A DNA stretch of 9,967 nucleotides from Hydrogenophaga sp. (GTDB taxonomy: Bacteria; Pseudomonadota; Gammaproteobacteria; Burkholderiales; Burkholderiaceae_C): the NCBI GenBank assembly GCA_020047875.1, contig JAIFNE010000139.1:1-9967 (forward strand), given 5' to 3'. Below, one piece after another: positions 1 through 6,797 of the stretch. Position 1 is the first letter of the stretch. The number at the start of each line of letters is the position of its first letter. The notes beneath the pieces were generated by a model, which had not been told where the DNA came from, ran no database searches, and saw only the letters and a list, made by a program, of their open reading frames with translations. The translations under genes and the position numbers were made by a program.

Positions 1-188
1 TTGTCGAAATGCTTTTCGTCCTTCACCAGCGCGGTGCGGCTGAGGAAGTAGAAGTCGTCCATGCTGCAGGCGTCCGGGTTGCGCGGGCCCACCACATTGG
101 CCTGCAGCGCCTCCAGCAGCATCAGGTATTCCTTGACCGAGACGGGCAGCTTGGCCGCCCGCAGGGTGTAGAAGAAGTCGATCAGCAT
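1..188 (-). CDS. CoxE-like VWA-domain protein, N-terminal part (cut by window edge)
   Basis: The last gene of the leftward operon; only about 62 N-terminal codons lie in the window. The visible residues start MLIDFFYTLRAAKLPVSVKEY and contain DDFYFLSRTALVKDE near the edge. This matches the N-terminal region of von Willebrand factor A proteins of the CoxE type (VWA_CoxE family), which usually run to about 400 residues. The VWA MIDAS motif would lie outside the window. The ATG at 188-186 has a good ribosome binding site (GGGAGAAA on the minus strand) and begins 15 bases after the acetyltransferase stop. Family knowledge: such proteins pair with MoxR/CoxD AAA+ ATPases as metal-insertion or assembly chaperones, and here the MoxR gene heads the same operon. 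The target is unknown. The name CoxE comes from CO dehydrogenase clusters, not from cytochrome oxidase. Confidence 0.8.
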   Translation of the reverse strand, partial: MLIDFFYTLRAAKLPVSVKEYLMLLEALQANVVGPRNPDACSMDDFYFLSRTALVKDEKHFD

Positions 189-203
189 GGGGATTTCTCC
201 CGG

Positions 204-797
204 TCAGGCGTGAAAGGACTGCAGGTACAGCAGCTGAGCCTTGGCCTCTGGCCATTCGCCGGCGCGCAGGCTGTACATCACCGTGTCGCGGATGGTGCCG
301 TCGCGACGCAGGGCGTGGCCGCGGATGACGCCGTCTTTCTTCGCACCCAGCCGCTCGATGGCTTTTTGCGACGCGAAGTTGAAGTTGTCGGTGCGCCAGC
401 CCACCACATGGCAGCCCAGGGTGTCGAAGGCGTGGCCCATCATGAGCAGCTTGCAGGTGGTGTTGACATGGCTTCGCTGCACGCGCCGGGCGTACCAGGT
501 GTAGCCGATCTCCATGCGTTTCACCGCAGGCAGGATGTCGTGGAAGCTGGTGCTGCCGAGCACGCTGCCCGTGGCCTCGTCGGTCACTGCAAAAGCGAAA
601 CGGTGGCCTTCGTCGCGCATTTTCAGCGCCGTCTCGATGTAGCCGCGGGTTTCATGCGGCTCGGGGACCGAGGTGACGCGCAGCCGCCAGAGTTCACCGT
701 CGGCCGCGGCAGCGCGCAGGCCTGCTTCGTGTTCCCGTTCCAGCGGAATCAATGCGATGCCGTTCGCACGCAGCGTGACGGGTTCAATGAAGGCCAT
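204..797 (-). CDS. GNAT N-acetyltransferase, RimJ/RimL type
   Basis: A 197-residue protein covering a whole single GNAT domain of the Acetyltransf_3 (RimJ/RimL-like) type. Visible hallmarks are the N-terminal beta-strand pattern (VTLRANGIALIPLE), the central strand with GSTSFHDI and MEIGYTWYA, the acetyl-CoA-binding turn around RRVQRSHVNTTCKLLMMGHAF, and the late NFASQKAIERLGAKKDG helix and strand. The pyrophosphate loop lacks the classical Q/RxxGxG/A glycines, as is common in the subfamily that has a conserved 'N' after the turn. The protein is presumably cytoplasmic and transfers acetyl from acetyl-CoA to an amine; the substrate cannot be read from sequence. It lies between the MoxR ATPase (11-base gap) and the VWA gene (15-base gap), so all three are probably one transcript. 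The ATG at 797 has no strong ribosome binding site. Confidence 0.85.
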   Translation of the reverse strand: MAFIEPVTLRANGIALIPLEREHEAGLRAAAADGELWRLRVTSVPEPHETRGYIETALKMRDEGHRFAFAVTDEATGSVLGSTSFHDILPAVKRMEIGYTWYARRVQRSHVNTTCKLLMMGHAFDTLGCHVVGWRTDNFNFASQKAIERLGAKKDGVIRGHALRRDGTIRDTVMYSLRAGEWPEAKAQLLYLQSFHA

Positions 798-808
798 GTC
801 GGATGCAA

Positions 809-1651
809 TTAACGGTTGCGCTGGTTCATGAAGACCAGTTTTTCAAACAGGGTCGTATCTTGCTCGTTCTTGAGCAAGGCGCCCACCAGCGGCGGAATGC
901 TGACCTTGCTGTCTGCGCTCTGAAGCGCTTCAAGCGGAATGTCCTCGGCCATGAGCAGCTTGAGCCAGTCGAGCAATTCCGAGGTGCTGGGCTTCTTTTT
1001 CAGACCCGGCAGGTTGCGCACATCAAAGAAGGTCTTCATGGCGGTAGCCAGCAGTTCCTTTTTGAGCTGCGGAAAGTGCACATCCACAATGCGCTGCATG
1101 GTCTCGGCGTCGGGGAACTTGATGTAGTGGAAGAAGCAGCGGCGCAGGAACGCATCAGGCAGCTCTTTTTCGTTGTTCGAGGTGATGAACACCAGCGGGC
1201 GGTGCTTGGCGCGCACCAGCTCGCGCGTCTCGTAGCAGTAAAACTCCATCCGATCGATCTCGCGCAGCAGATCGTTGGGGAATTCGATGTCGGCCTTGTC
1301 AATCTCGTCGATCAGCAGTGCCACGGGCCGATCCGCGGTGAACGCTTGCCACAGCACACCCTTGACGATGTAGTTGTTGATGTCTTTGACCTTTTCATCA
1401 CCCAGCTGGGAGTCGCGCAGGCGGCTCACCGCGTCGTACTCGTACAGGCCTTGCTGGGCCTTGGTGGTGCTTTTGATGTGCCATTGCAGCAAGGGCATGT
1501 CCAGTGCCTGCGCCACTTCCTCGGCCAGCATGGTTTTGCCGGTGCCGGGCTCGCCCTTGACCAGCAGCGGGCGTTTCAAGGTGAGGGCCGCGTTGACCGC
1601 GAGCATGAGGTCGGGCGTGGCGATGTAGTTGTCGGTGCCTTGGAATTTCAT
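809..1651 (-). CDS. MoxR-family AAA+ ATPase
   Basis: A 280-residue AAA+ ATPase of the MoxR/CoxD type. Walker A is GEPGTGKT at residues 33-40, Walker B is LLIDEID at 112-118, the sensor 1 asparagines are in ITSNNEKELP (about 156-165), and the arginine-finger region is AFLRRC (167-172). The protein has full family length and no extra domain. MoxR ATPases act as cytoplasmic chaperones that remodel or activate partner proteins, often with a VWA protein encoded next door; the CoxE-like gene two positions downstream fits that pairing. The start at 1651 gives the usual N-terminus (MKFQGTDNYIATPDL). It heads the leftward operon and is divergent from the cytochrome c gene. No clear promoter was seen for it in the upstream gap, and the client is unknown. 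Confidence 0.93.
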   Translation of the reverse strand: MKFQGTDNYIATPDLMLAVNAALTLKRPLLVKGEPGTGKTMLAEEVAQALDMPLLQWHIKSTTKAQQGLYEYDAVSRLRDSQLGDEKVKDINNYIVKGVLWQAFTADRPVALLIDEIDKADIEFPNDLLREIDRMEFYCYETRELVRAKHRPLVFITSNNEKELPDAFLRRCFFHYIKFPDAETMQRIVDVHFPQLKKELLATAMKTFFDVRNLPGLKKKPSTSELLDWLKLLMAEDIPLEALQSADSKVSIPPLVGALLKNEQDTTLFEKLVFMNQRNR

Positions 1652-1742
1652 GGTGCGTAATGAGATGGCGGCGCGAGGCGCTGTCGAGCAAAGCCCAACG
1701 GGATGAGGCGGGAAAATGGGCCGCGCCCGGTGGTCGAGTCTA

Positions 1743-1748
1743 TATAAT
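1743..1748 (+). promoter_or_regulatory. Candidate -10 box for the cytochrome c gene
   Basis: A perfect TATAAT hexamer stands out in GC-rich surroundings. No convincing -35 element lies 16-18 bases upstream, so the promoter may be weak or activator-assisted. The predicted transcription start would be about 1755. That places the upstream ATG at 1751 outside the transcript and favours the ATG at 1793. Confidence 0.45.
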
Positions 1749-1754
1749 CAATGG

Positions 1755-1768
1755 TTGATTTTTATCAA
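1755..1768. promoter_or_regulatory. FNR/ANR-type box upstream of cytochrome c
   Basis: The sequence TTGATTTTTATCAA is a perfect match to the TTGAT-N4-ATCAA consensus used by FNR, ANR and Dnr regulators. It begins 7 bases after the TATAAT hexamer, so it would cover the predicted transcription start. That geometry fits repression better than class II activation, which would need a start near 1803, inside the coding region. It is one of three perfect boxes in this window. Confidence 0.75.
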
Positions 1769-1792
1769 TTCACGTTCCATTGTGCTTGCAAA

Positions 1793-2461
1793 ATGAACCA
1801 CCTGTTCCCCGCGATCCTTCGTACCCTGGCCACTGCTGCGACCCTGGCCACCGTTGCCTTTGGCGTCAGCGCCCAAGGGGTTGTTGGTGAGGCGCAAGCC
1901 GGCCAGAAGAGAGCAGAGATGTGTATCGGATGCCATGGCATTCCGGGCTACCAGAACAGCTTTCCCGAGGTTCACAAGATCCCCAAGATTTCGGGTCAGT
2001 CTGACAAATACATCGTGTCTGCGCTCACCGCCTACAAGAAAGGGGATCGCAAGCACCCGACCATGCGCGGCATCGCCAGCGCGCTGTCCGAGCAGGACAT
2101 GGCCGACCTCGCAGCCTTCTATTCCTCTCAGGTGAGCAAGAACGCCCCCGAGGTGCCTCGCGCGCCCAGCGTGGCAGCTGCCGCGCTGATCGAGAAAGGC
2201 GCCTGTGCTTCCTGCCACGGCGCCAACTTCAGCAAGCCGATCGACCCGAGCTACCCCAAGCTGGCTGGGCAGCACGCGGACTACCTGTATGTGGCGCTCA
2301 AGGCCTACACCGTGGAGGGCAACGCGCTGATTGGTCGCAACAACGCCATCATGGCGGGCATCTCCAAACAGTACTCGCACGCCGAGATGCGCGAAATGGC
2401 CCGGTACCTGGCGTCGGTCGAGGGTGAGCTGGCTGTGGTACCACAGGCGCGTTTCAGGTAG
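1793..2461 (+). CDS. Diheme cytochrome c, c4 type
   Basis: From the ATG at 1793 this encodes 222 residues. The first 27 or so (MNHLFPAILRTLATAATLA, ending near VSA-Q) form a Sec signal peptide, so the mature protein is periplasmic. There are two similar heme c domains: CIGCH at residues 44-48 and CASCH at 138-142. Each is followed by a c4-like segment (KIPKISGQ, KLAGQHADY) and a distal Met region (HPTMRGIA and NNAIMAGI) that can supply the axial methionines. Cytochromes c4 carry electrons from the bc1 complex to terminal oxidases. An in-frame ATG at 1751 would add 14 residues ahead of the signal peptide and would lie upstream of the predicted transcription start, so I reject it. No clear ribosome binding site precedes 1793. 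A small 6-bp hairpin (2464-2478) directly follows the stop, then the shared terminator. Confidence 0.92.
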   Translation: MNHLFPAILRTLATAATLATVAFGVSAQGVVGEAQAGQKRAEMCIGCHGIPGYQNSFPEVHKIPKISGQSDKYIVSALTAYKKGDRKHPTMRGIASALSEQDMADLAAFYSSQVSKNAPEVPRAPSVAAAALIEKGACASCHGANFSKPIDPSYPKLAGQHADYLYVALKAYTVEGNALIGRNNAIMAGISKQYSHAEMREMARYLASVEGELAVVPQARFR

Positions 2462-2483
2462 CCGCAGACTTGGTCTGCCAGCA

Positions 2484-2510
2484 AAAAAACCGCTCGCCGA
2501 GCGGTTTTTT
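2484..2510. terminator. Bidirectional Rho-independent terminator
   Basis: The stem CCGCTC / GAGCGG (2490-2495 with 2499-2504) has a three-base loop and is flanked by an A-run on the left and a T-run on the right. It can therefore terminate in both directions. It lies between the convergent cytochrome c (stop 2461) and DUF1841 (stop 2514) genes, only 3 bases beyond the latter. Confidence 0.92.
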
Positions 2511-2513
2511 GTT

Positions 2514-2948
2514 TCAGTCTCGCGTGGCGCGCTGCCGTACTTGCTCGATGTAGGCCTGCGCGTCGGGCGGGCGACCCGAGCGCTGACTTTCCCACAGCAT
2601 GCGGCCGAGGCATTCCATGACCTCGTGGTGCGCGGCGTGCAGGTCGGCACGCCGCGCAGCCAGCAGCTCCACCGCCTGCCGGATGCCGGGAGGTTGGTCG
2701 ATGCTGCACTGTTCGCTGATCGACAGATGCATCGACAAATGGAGGAAGGGGTTGCTGGTTGCGTCCCGAGCCTCTCCCATCCGGGCGATGGCGGCCTCGG
2801 CATCGGCCAGCTCGAGGTGGTATTCGGGATGTTCCGCGATCCATTGGCCGGCCAGCGTTTCGATCGCCTCCATCGGTTGCGCGGCGATCTGCTTGCGGTA
2901 GGCCTCGCAGAAGAAACGTCGAACGTCGGATTGGGATGGGTTGAACAT
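2514..2948 (-). CDS. DUF1841 family protein
   Basis: A 144-residue protein from the ATG at 2948, which gives the typical family N-terminus (MFNPSQSDVRRFF). An in-frame ATG 24 bases earlier (2972) adds only MRCATMPS and is less likely. The hallmark block is NPFLHLSMHLSISEQ with SIDQPPGIR (residues 66-90), followed by a helical His-rich stretch (HAAHHEVMECLGRMLW). No signal peptide or membrane segment is visible, so it is probably cytoplasmic and all-helical. DUF1841 is widespread in beta- and gammaproteobacteria with no established function; the several conserved histidines and acidic residues could bind metal, but that is a guess. It is divergent from the permease gene across a 71-base gap and ends at the shared terminator. 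Confidence 0.88.
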   Translation of the reverse strand: MFNPSQSDVRRFFCEAYRKQIAAQPMEAIETLAGQWIAEHPEYHLELADAEAAIARMGEARDATSNPFLHLSMHLSISEQCSIDQPPGIRQAVELLAARRADLHAAHHEVMECLGRMLWESQRSGRPPDAQAYIEQVRQRATRD

Positions 2949-3019
2949 GGACGGCATTGTGGCGCATCGCACGCCGCGGGCTGACCCGCTGCGCCGCAGG
3001 CGACGACAATGATTCAGCC

Positions 3020-3763
3020 ATGAACACCGATCCTGTTTTTTACTTGGTAGCCCTGCCGGCCGTGTTGCTGCTGGGCATCAGCAAAAGCGGCTTCGGCGCC
3101 GGCTTTGGCTCGCTGGCGGTGCCCATGATGGCGCTGGCGGTGACGGTGCCCCAGGCGGCCGCCATTCTGATGCCGGTGCTGCTGCTCATGGACTTGCTGG
3201 GCCTGGCCGCGTTTCGCAAACATGTGGACCGCCGCTTGCTGATGTTCCTGTTGCCCTACGGCCTGGCTGGCATTTTGGCCGGGGCGCTGCTGTTCAAACT
3301 GCTGGATGCGCGCGTGGTGGCCGGCATTGTGGGCGCGTTCACCCTGGCTTTTCTGGCGCAGCGTCTGCTTTTTCCGCCGCGCCCCGACAGTGCACCGCCG
3401 CCGCGCTGGCTGGGGAGCTTGCTCACCGTGATTTCGGGCTTCACCAGTTTCATTGCGCATGCTGGTGGCCCGCCGCTCAATGCCTATGTGATTCCGCTGC
3501 GGCTCTCGCCGATGCTTTTCACGGGCACCTTGGCGTACTTTTTCTTTTTCATCAACTTAGCCAAATGGATTCCCTATGCTTGGCTGGGCCTGCTGGACAC
3601 CGCCAACCTGATGACCTCGCTCGTGCTGCTGCCGGTGGCGCCCCTGGGGGTGTGGCTCGGGGTGCGCATCGCTCGCAGCATACAGCCCACGCTTTTTTAC
3701 CGCATGTTGTATCTGGGTATGTTCCTCACGGGCGTCAAGCTGTTGTGGGACGCTTGGCCGTGA
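3020..3763 (+). CDS. TSUP (TauE/SafE) family membrane permease
   Basis: A 247-residue protein consisting almost wholly of hydrophobic segments, about 7-8 transmembrane helices. It carries the two half-signatures of the TSUP/TauE-SafE family: the N-terminal GISKSGFGAGFGSLAVPMM and the mid-protein GFTSFIAHAGGPP (residues 140-152). The latter is followed by a GTLAYFFFFINLAKW stretch. Family members in the inner membrane are proposed to export sulfite, sulfoacetate or other organosulfur anions; the substrate here is not readable. The reading frame is open back to 2957, but the ATG at 3020 starts directly before the first membrane segment and is preferred; the ribosome binding site is weak. It is divergent from DUF1841 and 70 bases upstream of the ParA gene, with no terminator seen between them. 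Confidence 0.88.
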   Translation: MNTDPVFYLVALPAVLLLGISKSGFGAGFGSLAVPMMALAVTVPQAAAILMPVLLLMDLLGLAAFRKHVDRRLLMFLLPYGLAGILAGALLFKLLDARVVAGIVGAFTLAFLAQRLLFPPRPDSAPPPRWLGSLLTVISGFTSFIAHAGGPPLNAYVIPLRLSPMLFTGTLAYFFFFINLAKWIPYAWLGLLDTANLMTSLVLLPVAPLGVWLGVRIARSIQPTLFYRMLYLGMFLTGVKLLWDAWP

Positions 3764-3833
3764 ACGCAAGGACGCAGCGTGGGGGTGACCTCAGCGTAAT
3801 ATAGGAGGCACAAGAAACGTCGAGGAGTGCGGT

Positions 3834-4451
3834 ATGCCGGTGGTAGTGGTGGCCAATCCCAAGGGGGGCGTGGGCAAGTCCACGCTGTCGACCAATGTGG
3901 CCGGCTATTTCGCAAGCCGCGGTCACCGCGTCATGCTCGGTGATGCAGATCGCCAACAGTCTTCCGGGCTCTGGCTGCGCTTGCGCTCGCCCCTGGCCCG
4001 GCCGATCCAGACCTGGAGCGTCTCGCCAGACCTGATCGCTCGCCCGCCCAGAGATGCGACACATGTGGTGCTGGACACGCCGGCAGGCATGCATGGCTGG
4101 CGCAGCAAGGATGTGCTCAAGGTGGCCGACAAGGTTCTCGTGCCGCTGCAACCCAGCATTTTTGACATTTACGCCACGCGCGCCTTTCTCGATGAGCTGG
4201 CTGAGTCGCGCCACGTGGATCGGTTGCAGGTCGGGATTGTGGGGATGCGGGTTGATGCGCGAACCATTGCAGCCGACAAGCTGCACGAGTTCGTGGATGG
4301 CCTGGGCCTTCCGGTGCTGGGCTATTTGCGCGACACCCAGAACTACATTCACCTTGCTGCGCGTGGCCTGTCCCTGTTCGACGTGGCTGCGAGCCGGGTG
4401 GCAAAAGATGTGCAGCAGTGGCAGGGCATCTGCGACTGGCTGGATGCATGA
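3834..4451 (+). CDS. ParA-family ATPase without a ParB partner (orphan)
   Basis: A 205-residue MinD/ParA-type P-loop ATPase. The deviant Walker A is KGGVGKST (residues 10-17) with the signature lysine K10. The switch I region is GDADRQQSSG (36-45), and switch II / Walker B is VVLDTPAG (78-85). It is about the size of short chromosomal ParA-like proteins and has no N-terminal DNA-binding domain, unlike plasmid type Ia ParA. There is no parB, parS-like cluster, chemotaxis or replication gene beside it in the window, so its cargo is unknown; cell-polar positioning of a protein complex is one possible role for orphan ParAs. The start is supported by GAGGAG at 3822-3827, 6 bases before the ATG; a second GGAGG lies at 3804-3808 with no start codon at usable distance. 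Confidence 0.9.
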   Translation: MPVVVVANPKGGVGKSTLSTNVAGYFASRGHRVMLGDADRQQSSGLWLRLRSPLARPIQTWSVSPDLIARPPRDATHVVLDTPAGMHGWRSKDVLKVADKVLVPLQPSIFDIYATRAFLDELAESRHVDRLQVGIVGMRVDARTIAADKLHEFVDGLGLPVLGYLRDTQNYIHLAARGLSLFDVAASRVAKDVQQWQGICDWLDA

Positions 4452-4486
4452 GACCCTTCCGTCGCTCTCCCAGCTGAAGTCAACCC

Positions 4487-4942
4487 ATGAAAACGTTTGA
4501 CACCCTCGCCGATCTGGCCGCATCGGTGGGGCAGGATGTGGCGGTCAGTGACTGGGTGACCATCACCCAGGCGCAGGTGAACCTGTTCGCGCAGGCCACC
4601 GGCGATCACCAGTGGATTCATGTCGATGTGGAGCGTGCGCGCGAGGGGCCGTTTGGCGCGCCGGTGGCGCACGGTTTTCTGACGCTGTCGCTGCTGCCGG
4701 TGTTTTTTGATTCGGCGATGACCGTGCGGCAGTCCGCCATGGGGGTGAACTACGGGCTGAACAAGGTGCGATTCACCGCGCCGGTGCCCGTGGGGAGCCG
4801 TTTGCGGGCGCATCTGCATCTGCTGTCGGCCGAGCCCATCCCGGGGGATGGGCTTCAAATGTGCTGGGCGGTGTCGGTGGAGCGCGAGGGCGCCGAAAAG
4901 CCGGTCTGCGTGGCGGAATCGCTGGTGCGCCGCTATCCCTGA
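4487..4942 (+). CDS. MaoC-family (R)-specific enoyl-CoA hydratase-like protein
   Basis: A 151-residue single hot-dog domain of the MaoC dehydratase type. The hydratase-2 motif is intact: FAQATGDHQWIHVD (residues 34-47), with D40 and H45 as the catalytic pair and a conserved AHGF at 61-64 after a short linker. A second region, NYGLNKVRFTAPVPVGSRLR, is the typical substrate-tunnel strand. Relatives hydrate trans-2-enoyl-CoA to (R)-3-hydroxyacyl-CoA, linking beta-oxidation to PHA synthesis, or act on other acyl-CoAs. No PHA or fatty-acid gene is visible nearby, so the pathway is open. It lies 35 bases after the ParA stop and may be cotranscribed with it; only a weak ribosome binding site is seen. 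Confidence 0.9.
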   Translation: MKTFDTLADLAASVGQDVAVSDWVTITQAQVNLFAQATGDHQWIHVDVERAREGPFGAPVAHGFLTLSLLPVFFDSAMTVRQSAMGVNYGLNKVRFTAPVPVGSRLRAHLHLLSAEPIPGDGLQMCWAVSVEREGAEKPVCVAESLVRRYP

Positions 4943-4972
4943 GGCGCCCGCCGCGGGCCCTGTGGCGGTCGT

Positions 4973-5305
4973 CTATTTGATGCGCACCAGCTGCTTGGCC
5001 TCGACCCAGCCCCGAAAGCGCACGATCAGCGCGTTGATTCGTTCGGCGGCGACCGTCTGGTTGTGGTGTTGGGAAACCACCTGGTACACGTCGTTGCGCA
5101 ATTGCCACAGCTCTTGCGGTGTCTGAGCGCGATCAATTTTCTGTCGCAGTCGCTGTGTGGCGGTGCCTTCGCAGTCGAGCACGCAGCCAAGCAAGGCCTG
5201 GCGAATGGCCACCAGCTGGCTGATGCTGGGCGTCTTGCGAGACCTTTTCGGGCGGCTGCTGTGGCCAGCGCCGACAAGGCGGGCGAGCAGGGCGATCAAT
5301 CGCAT
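4973..5305 (-). CDS. Small basic protein, function not recognised
   Basis: A 110-residue reading frame with one candidate ATG (5305). I do not recognise a family. It begins with a short hydrophobic stretch (MRLIALLARLVGAG, too short for a secure membrane anchor), then a strongly basic linker (RPKRSRK). The remainder looks helical, with evenly spaced hydrophobics (TPQELWQLRNDVYQVV, ERINALIVRFRGWVE). The reading frame ends only 30 bases from the convergent MaoC stop. It is the only plausible coding frame in this gap, and its composition looks protein-like. No ribosome binding site is obvious. It lies downstream of trmL on the same strand across a 142-base gap, so it may have its own promoter. 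The hydrophobic start could be a weak signal anchor. Confidence 0.6.
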   Translation of the reverse strand: MRLIALLARLVGAGHSSRPKRSRKTPSISQLVAIRQALLGCVLDCEGTATQRLRQKIDRAQTPQELWQLRNDVYQVVSQHHNQTVAAERINALIVRFRGWVEAKQLVRIK

Positions 5306-5447
5306 CGGTGAGTGGCTGGACAGGCAGAGGAAAGTAAGCGGCAGTTCGCCGGGATTGCCGGGCCGACGCGCAACAATCTGCCGGGCATGTTGCTAATGCG
5401 CAACAGAAAAAGGGCCGCTTGGGCAGCGTCGGAGAGGGTGTGGCTGG

Positions 5448-5921
5448 TCACGTTGCGGCTCCGGCAAACTCCTGCTGGCGCCACGCTTCAAAGGTGGCGA
5501 CAGCGACCGCGTTGGACAAGTTCAGGCTCCGCTGGCCTGCGCACATCGGCAGACGAAGCCGCTGGTCGCTGGGGAATTGCTCGCGCACCGCCTCGCTCAG
5601 CCCTTGTGTCTCGGAGCCGAAAACCAGCCAGTCGCCAGGTTGAAAGCGCGCGTCAAACAGGTTGCGGCTGCCGCGCGTGGTGAGCGCAAAGCGGCGGGTT
5701 GGCTCGGGTTGCTCGGTTGCCAGAAAGGCGTCCCAGCTGGCGTGGCGCTTGAGCGATGCGTACTCGTGGTAATCGAGCCCGGCACGACGCATTTGTTTGT
5801 CTTCCATCGTGAAACCCAGTGGATCCACCAGATGCAGACGGCAGCCGGTGTTGGCACACAGGCGAATGATATTGCCGGTGTTGGGCGGGATTTCGGGGGC
5901 AACGAGGACGATGTGAAACAT
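5448..5921 (-). CDS. trmL: tRNA (cytidine(34)-2'-O)-methyltransferase
   Basis: A 157-residue SPOUT-class methyltransferase matching TrmL in length and motifs. Motif 1 is PEIPPNTGNIIRLCANTG (residues 9-26), motif 2 is FGSETQGL (101-108), and motif 3 includes LPMCAGQRSLNLSNAVAV (124-141), which forms the trefoil knot that binds S-adenosylmethionine. Family knowledge: TrmL 2'-O-methylates the wobble position 34 of certain leucine tRNAs. It consists of only the catalytic domain, as expected, and acts in the cytoplasm as a dimer. The ATG at 5921 gives the standard N-terminus (MFHIVLVAPEIPPNTG). It follows comF on the same strand after 156 bases in which I see no gene or clear terminator. Confidence 0.95.
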   Translation of the reverse strand: MFHIVLVAPEIPPNTGNIIRLCANTGCRLHLVDPLGFTMEDKQMRRAGLDYHEYASLKRHASWDAFLATEQPEPTRRFALTTRGSRNLFDARFQPGDWLVFGSETQGLSEAVREQFPSDQRLRLPMCAGQRSLNLSNAVAVATFEAWRQQEFAGAAT

Positions 5922-6077
5922 CGGGTGATCAAGAAGGCGTACGTGGGCAGGACAGCCGCGCAGTGTACTGGTGGTCTGCGGTTTTTGGTCTTTGCAGCGG
6001 CAGCCATCTTCCCGCTGCGCGGCAAGACGGTTTTCTGCTGAGCGAGCGGTCGGCAGCGCGGGAACGCCGCGGCGCGC

Positions 6078-6797
6078 TCAATGCGACAGCGTGCGAGCGA
6101 CCACCAGGCCCCTCACCTGTGCCGCGCCGCCTTGCTTGAGGGCGAGCGCTGCGCTCTGCAGCGTGGTGCCAGTGGTGCTGACATCGTCGATCAGCAACAC
6201 CCGTGTACCGCGCAAAGCGTCTGCATGGTGTGGTGCGGCGGCAAAAGCGCCGCGCAGATTGCGCAGGCGCTGCTCGCGCGGCAGGCTGTGCTGATCCGGC
6301 GCCTCGCCCAGACGCACCAGCGCGTCCGCCAGGCCCGGCGGCGCCCGCTGGGCGCGTGCTTGCACCGCCTTCACCAGTTCCCAGGCCTGGTTGTAGCCAC
6401 GGCTCACCAGGCGTTGCGGATTCAGCGGGATCGGTATCAGCCAGTCGCTTTGGGTGAGCGCCGCCGTTGCGCCGGGCGCGGCGAGCATGCGCTCCGCCAG
6501 CACGCCAGCCAGGCCCGGTTCGTCACGGAATTTGAAGCGCGCGATCAGGTCGTCCCATGGATACGCGTAGTCCACCGCGGCCAGGCAGTGGTCCAACGGC
6601 GCTGGTGCGGTGCGTGTCAGGCATTCACCACACACGCTGCCTTGTAGAACCATCGCTGCAGCGCAGCCGTGGCAGCGCCAGCGTGCGACCGCGAAGCGCT
6701 GCACACAGGCGTCGCAGACCGGCTGCGTCGGCCATTGACCACAGACCTGGCAAGCGGCGGGCCAGAGACGGGTGGTACAGGTCAGGGCCTTTAACAT
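6078..6797 (-). CDS. ComF-family protein (phosphoribosyltransferase-like)
   Basis: A 239-residue ComF/GntX-type protein. The N-terminus carries four CxxC pairs (C16/C19, C28/C31, C42/C45, C56/C59), the expected double zinc-ribbon. The C-terminal half is a type I phosphoribosyltransferase fold with the PRPP motif VLLIDDVSTTGTT at residues 200-212. A conserved IPIPLNPQRLVSRGYNQA segment precedes it. In naturally competent bacteria ComF is needed for uptake of transforming DNA; in others its job is unclear. The frame stays open upstream to 7265, but that region is antisense to the methyltransferase gene, and family-like sequence begins at the ATG at 6797. A TATATT hexamer on the minus strand (6809-6804) ends right before that ATG, leaving almost no leader. 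It is divergent from the BioC-like gene. Confidence 0.9.
   Translation of the reverse strand: MLKALTCTTRLWPAACQVCGQWPTQPVCDACVQRFAVARWRCHGCAAAMVLQGSVCGECLTRTAPAPLDHCLAAVDYAYPWDDLIARFKFRDEPGLAGVLAERMLAAPGATAALTQSDWLIPIPLNPQRLVSRGYNQAWELVKAVQARAQRAPPGLADALVRLGEAPDQHSLPREQRLRNLRGAFAAAPHHADALRGTRVLLIDDVSTTGTTLQSAALALKQGGAAQVRGLVVARTLSH

Noticed and set aside
809..1651. MoxR and CoxE-like genes as part of a CO dehydrogenase cluster
   Set aside because: No coxM, coxS or coxL or other molybdenum enzyme gene is in the window; MoxR-VWA pairs occur widely without CO oxidation.
9..1660. Long plus-strand frames (9-812 and 803-1660) opposite the MoxR-GNAT operon
   Set aside because: They are antisense to genes with clear family motifs (Walker A/B, GNAT fold) and show no recognisable domain; typical of high-GC shadow frames.
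1751..1792. ATG 1751 as the cytochrome c start
   Set aside because: It would put 14 non-signal-like residues before the signal peptide, overlaps the FNR-type box and lies upstream of the predicted transcript start.
3735..4523. Minus-strand frame opposite the ParA gene
   Set aside because: It is antisense to a gene with intact ParA motifs and a good ribosome binding site.
5296..5484. A 62-residue minus-strand frame in the gap before the small unknown gene
   Set aside because: It overlaps the end of trmL and the start of the small gene in another frame, with no coding features.
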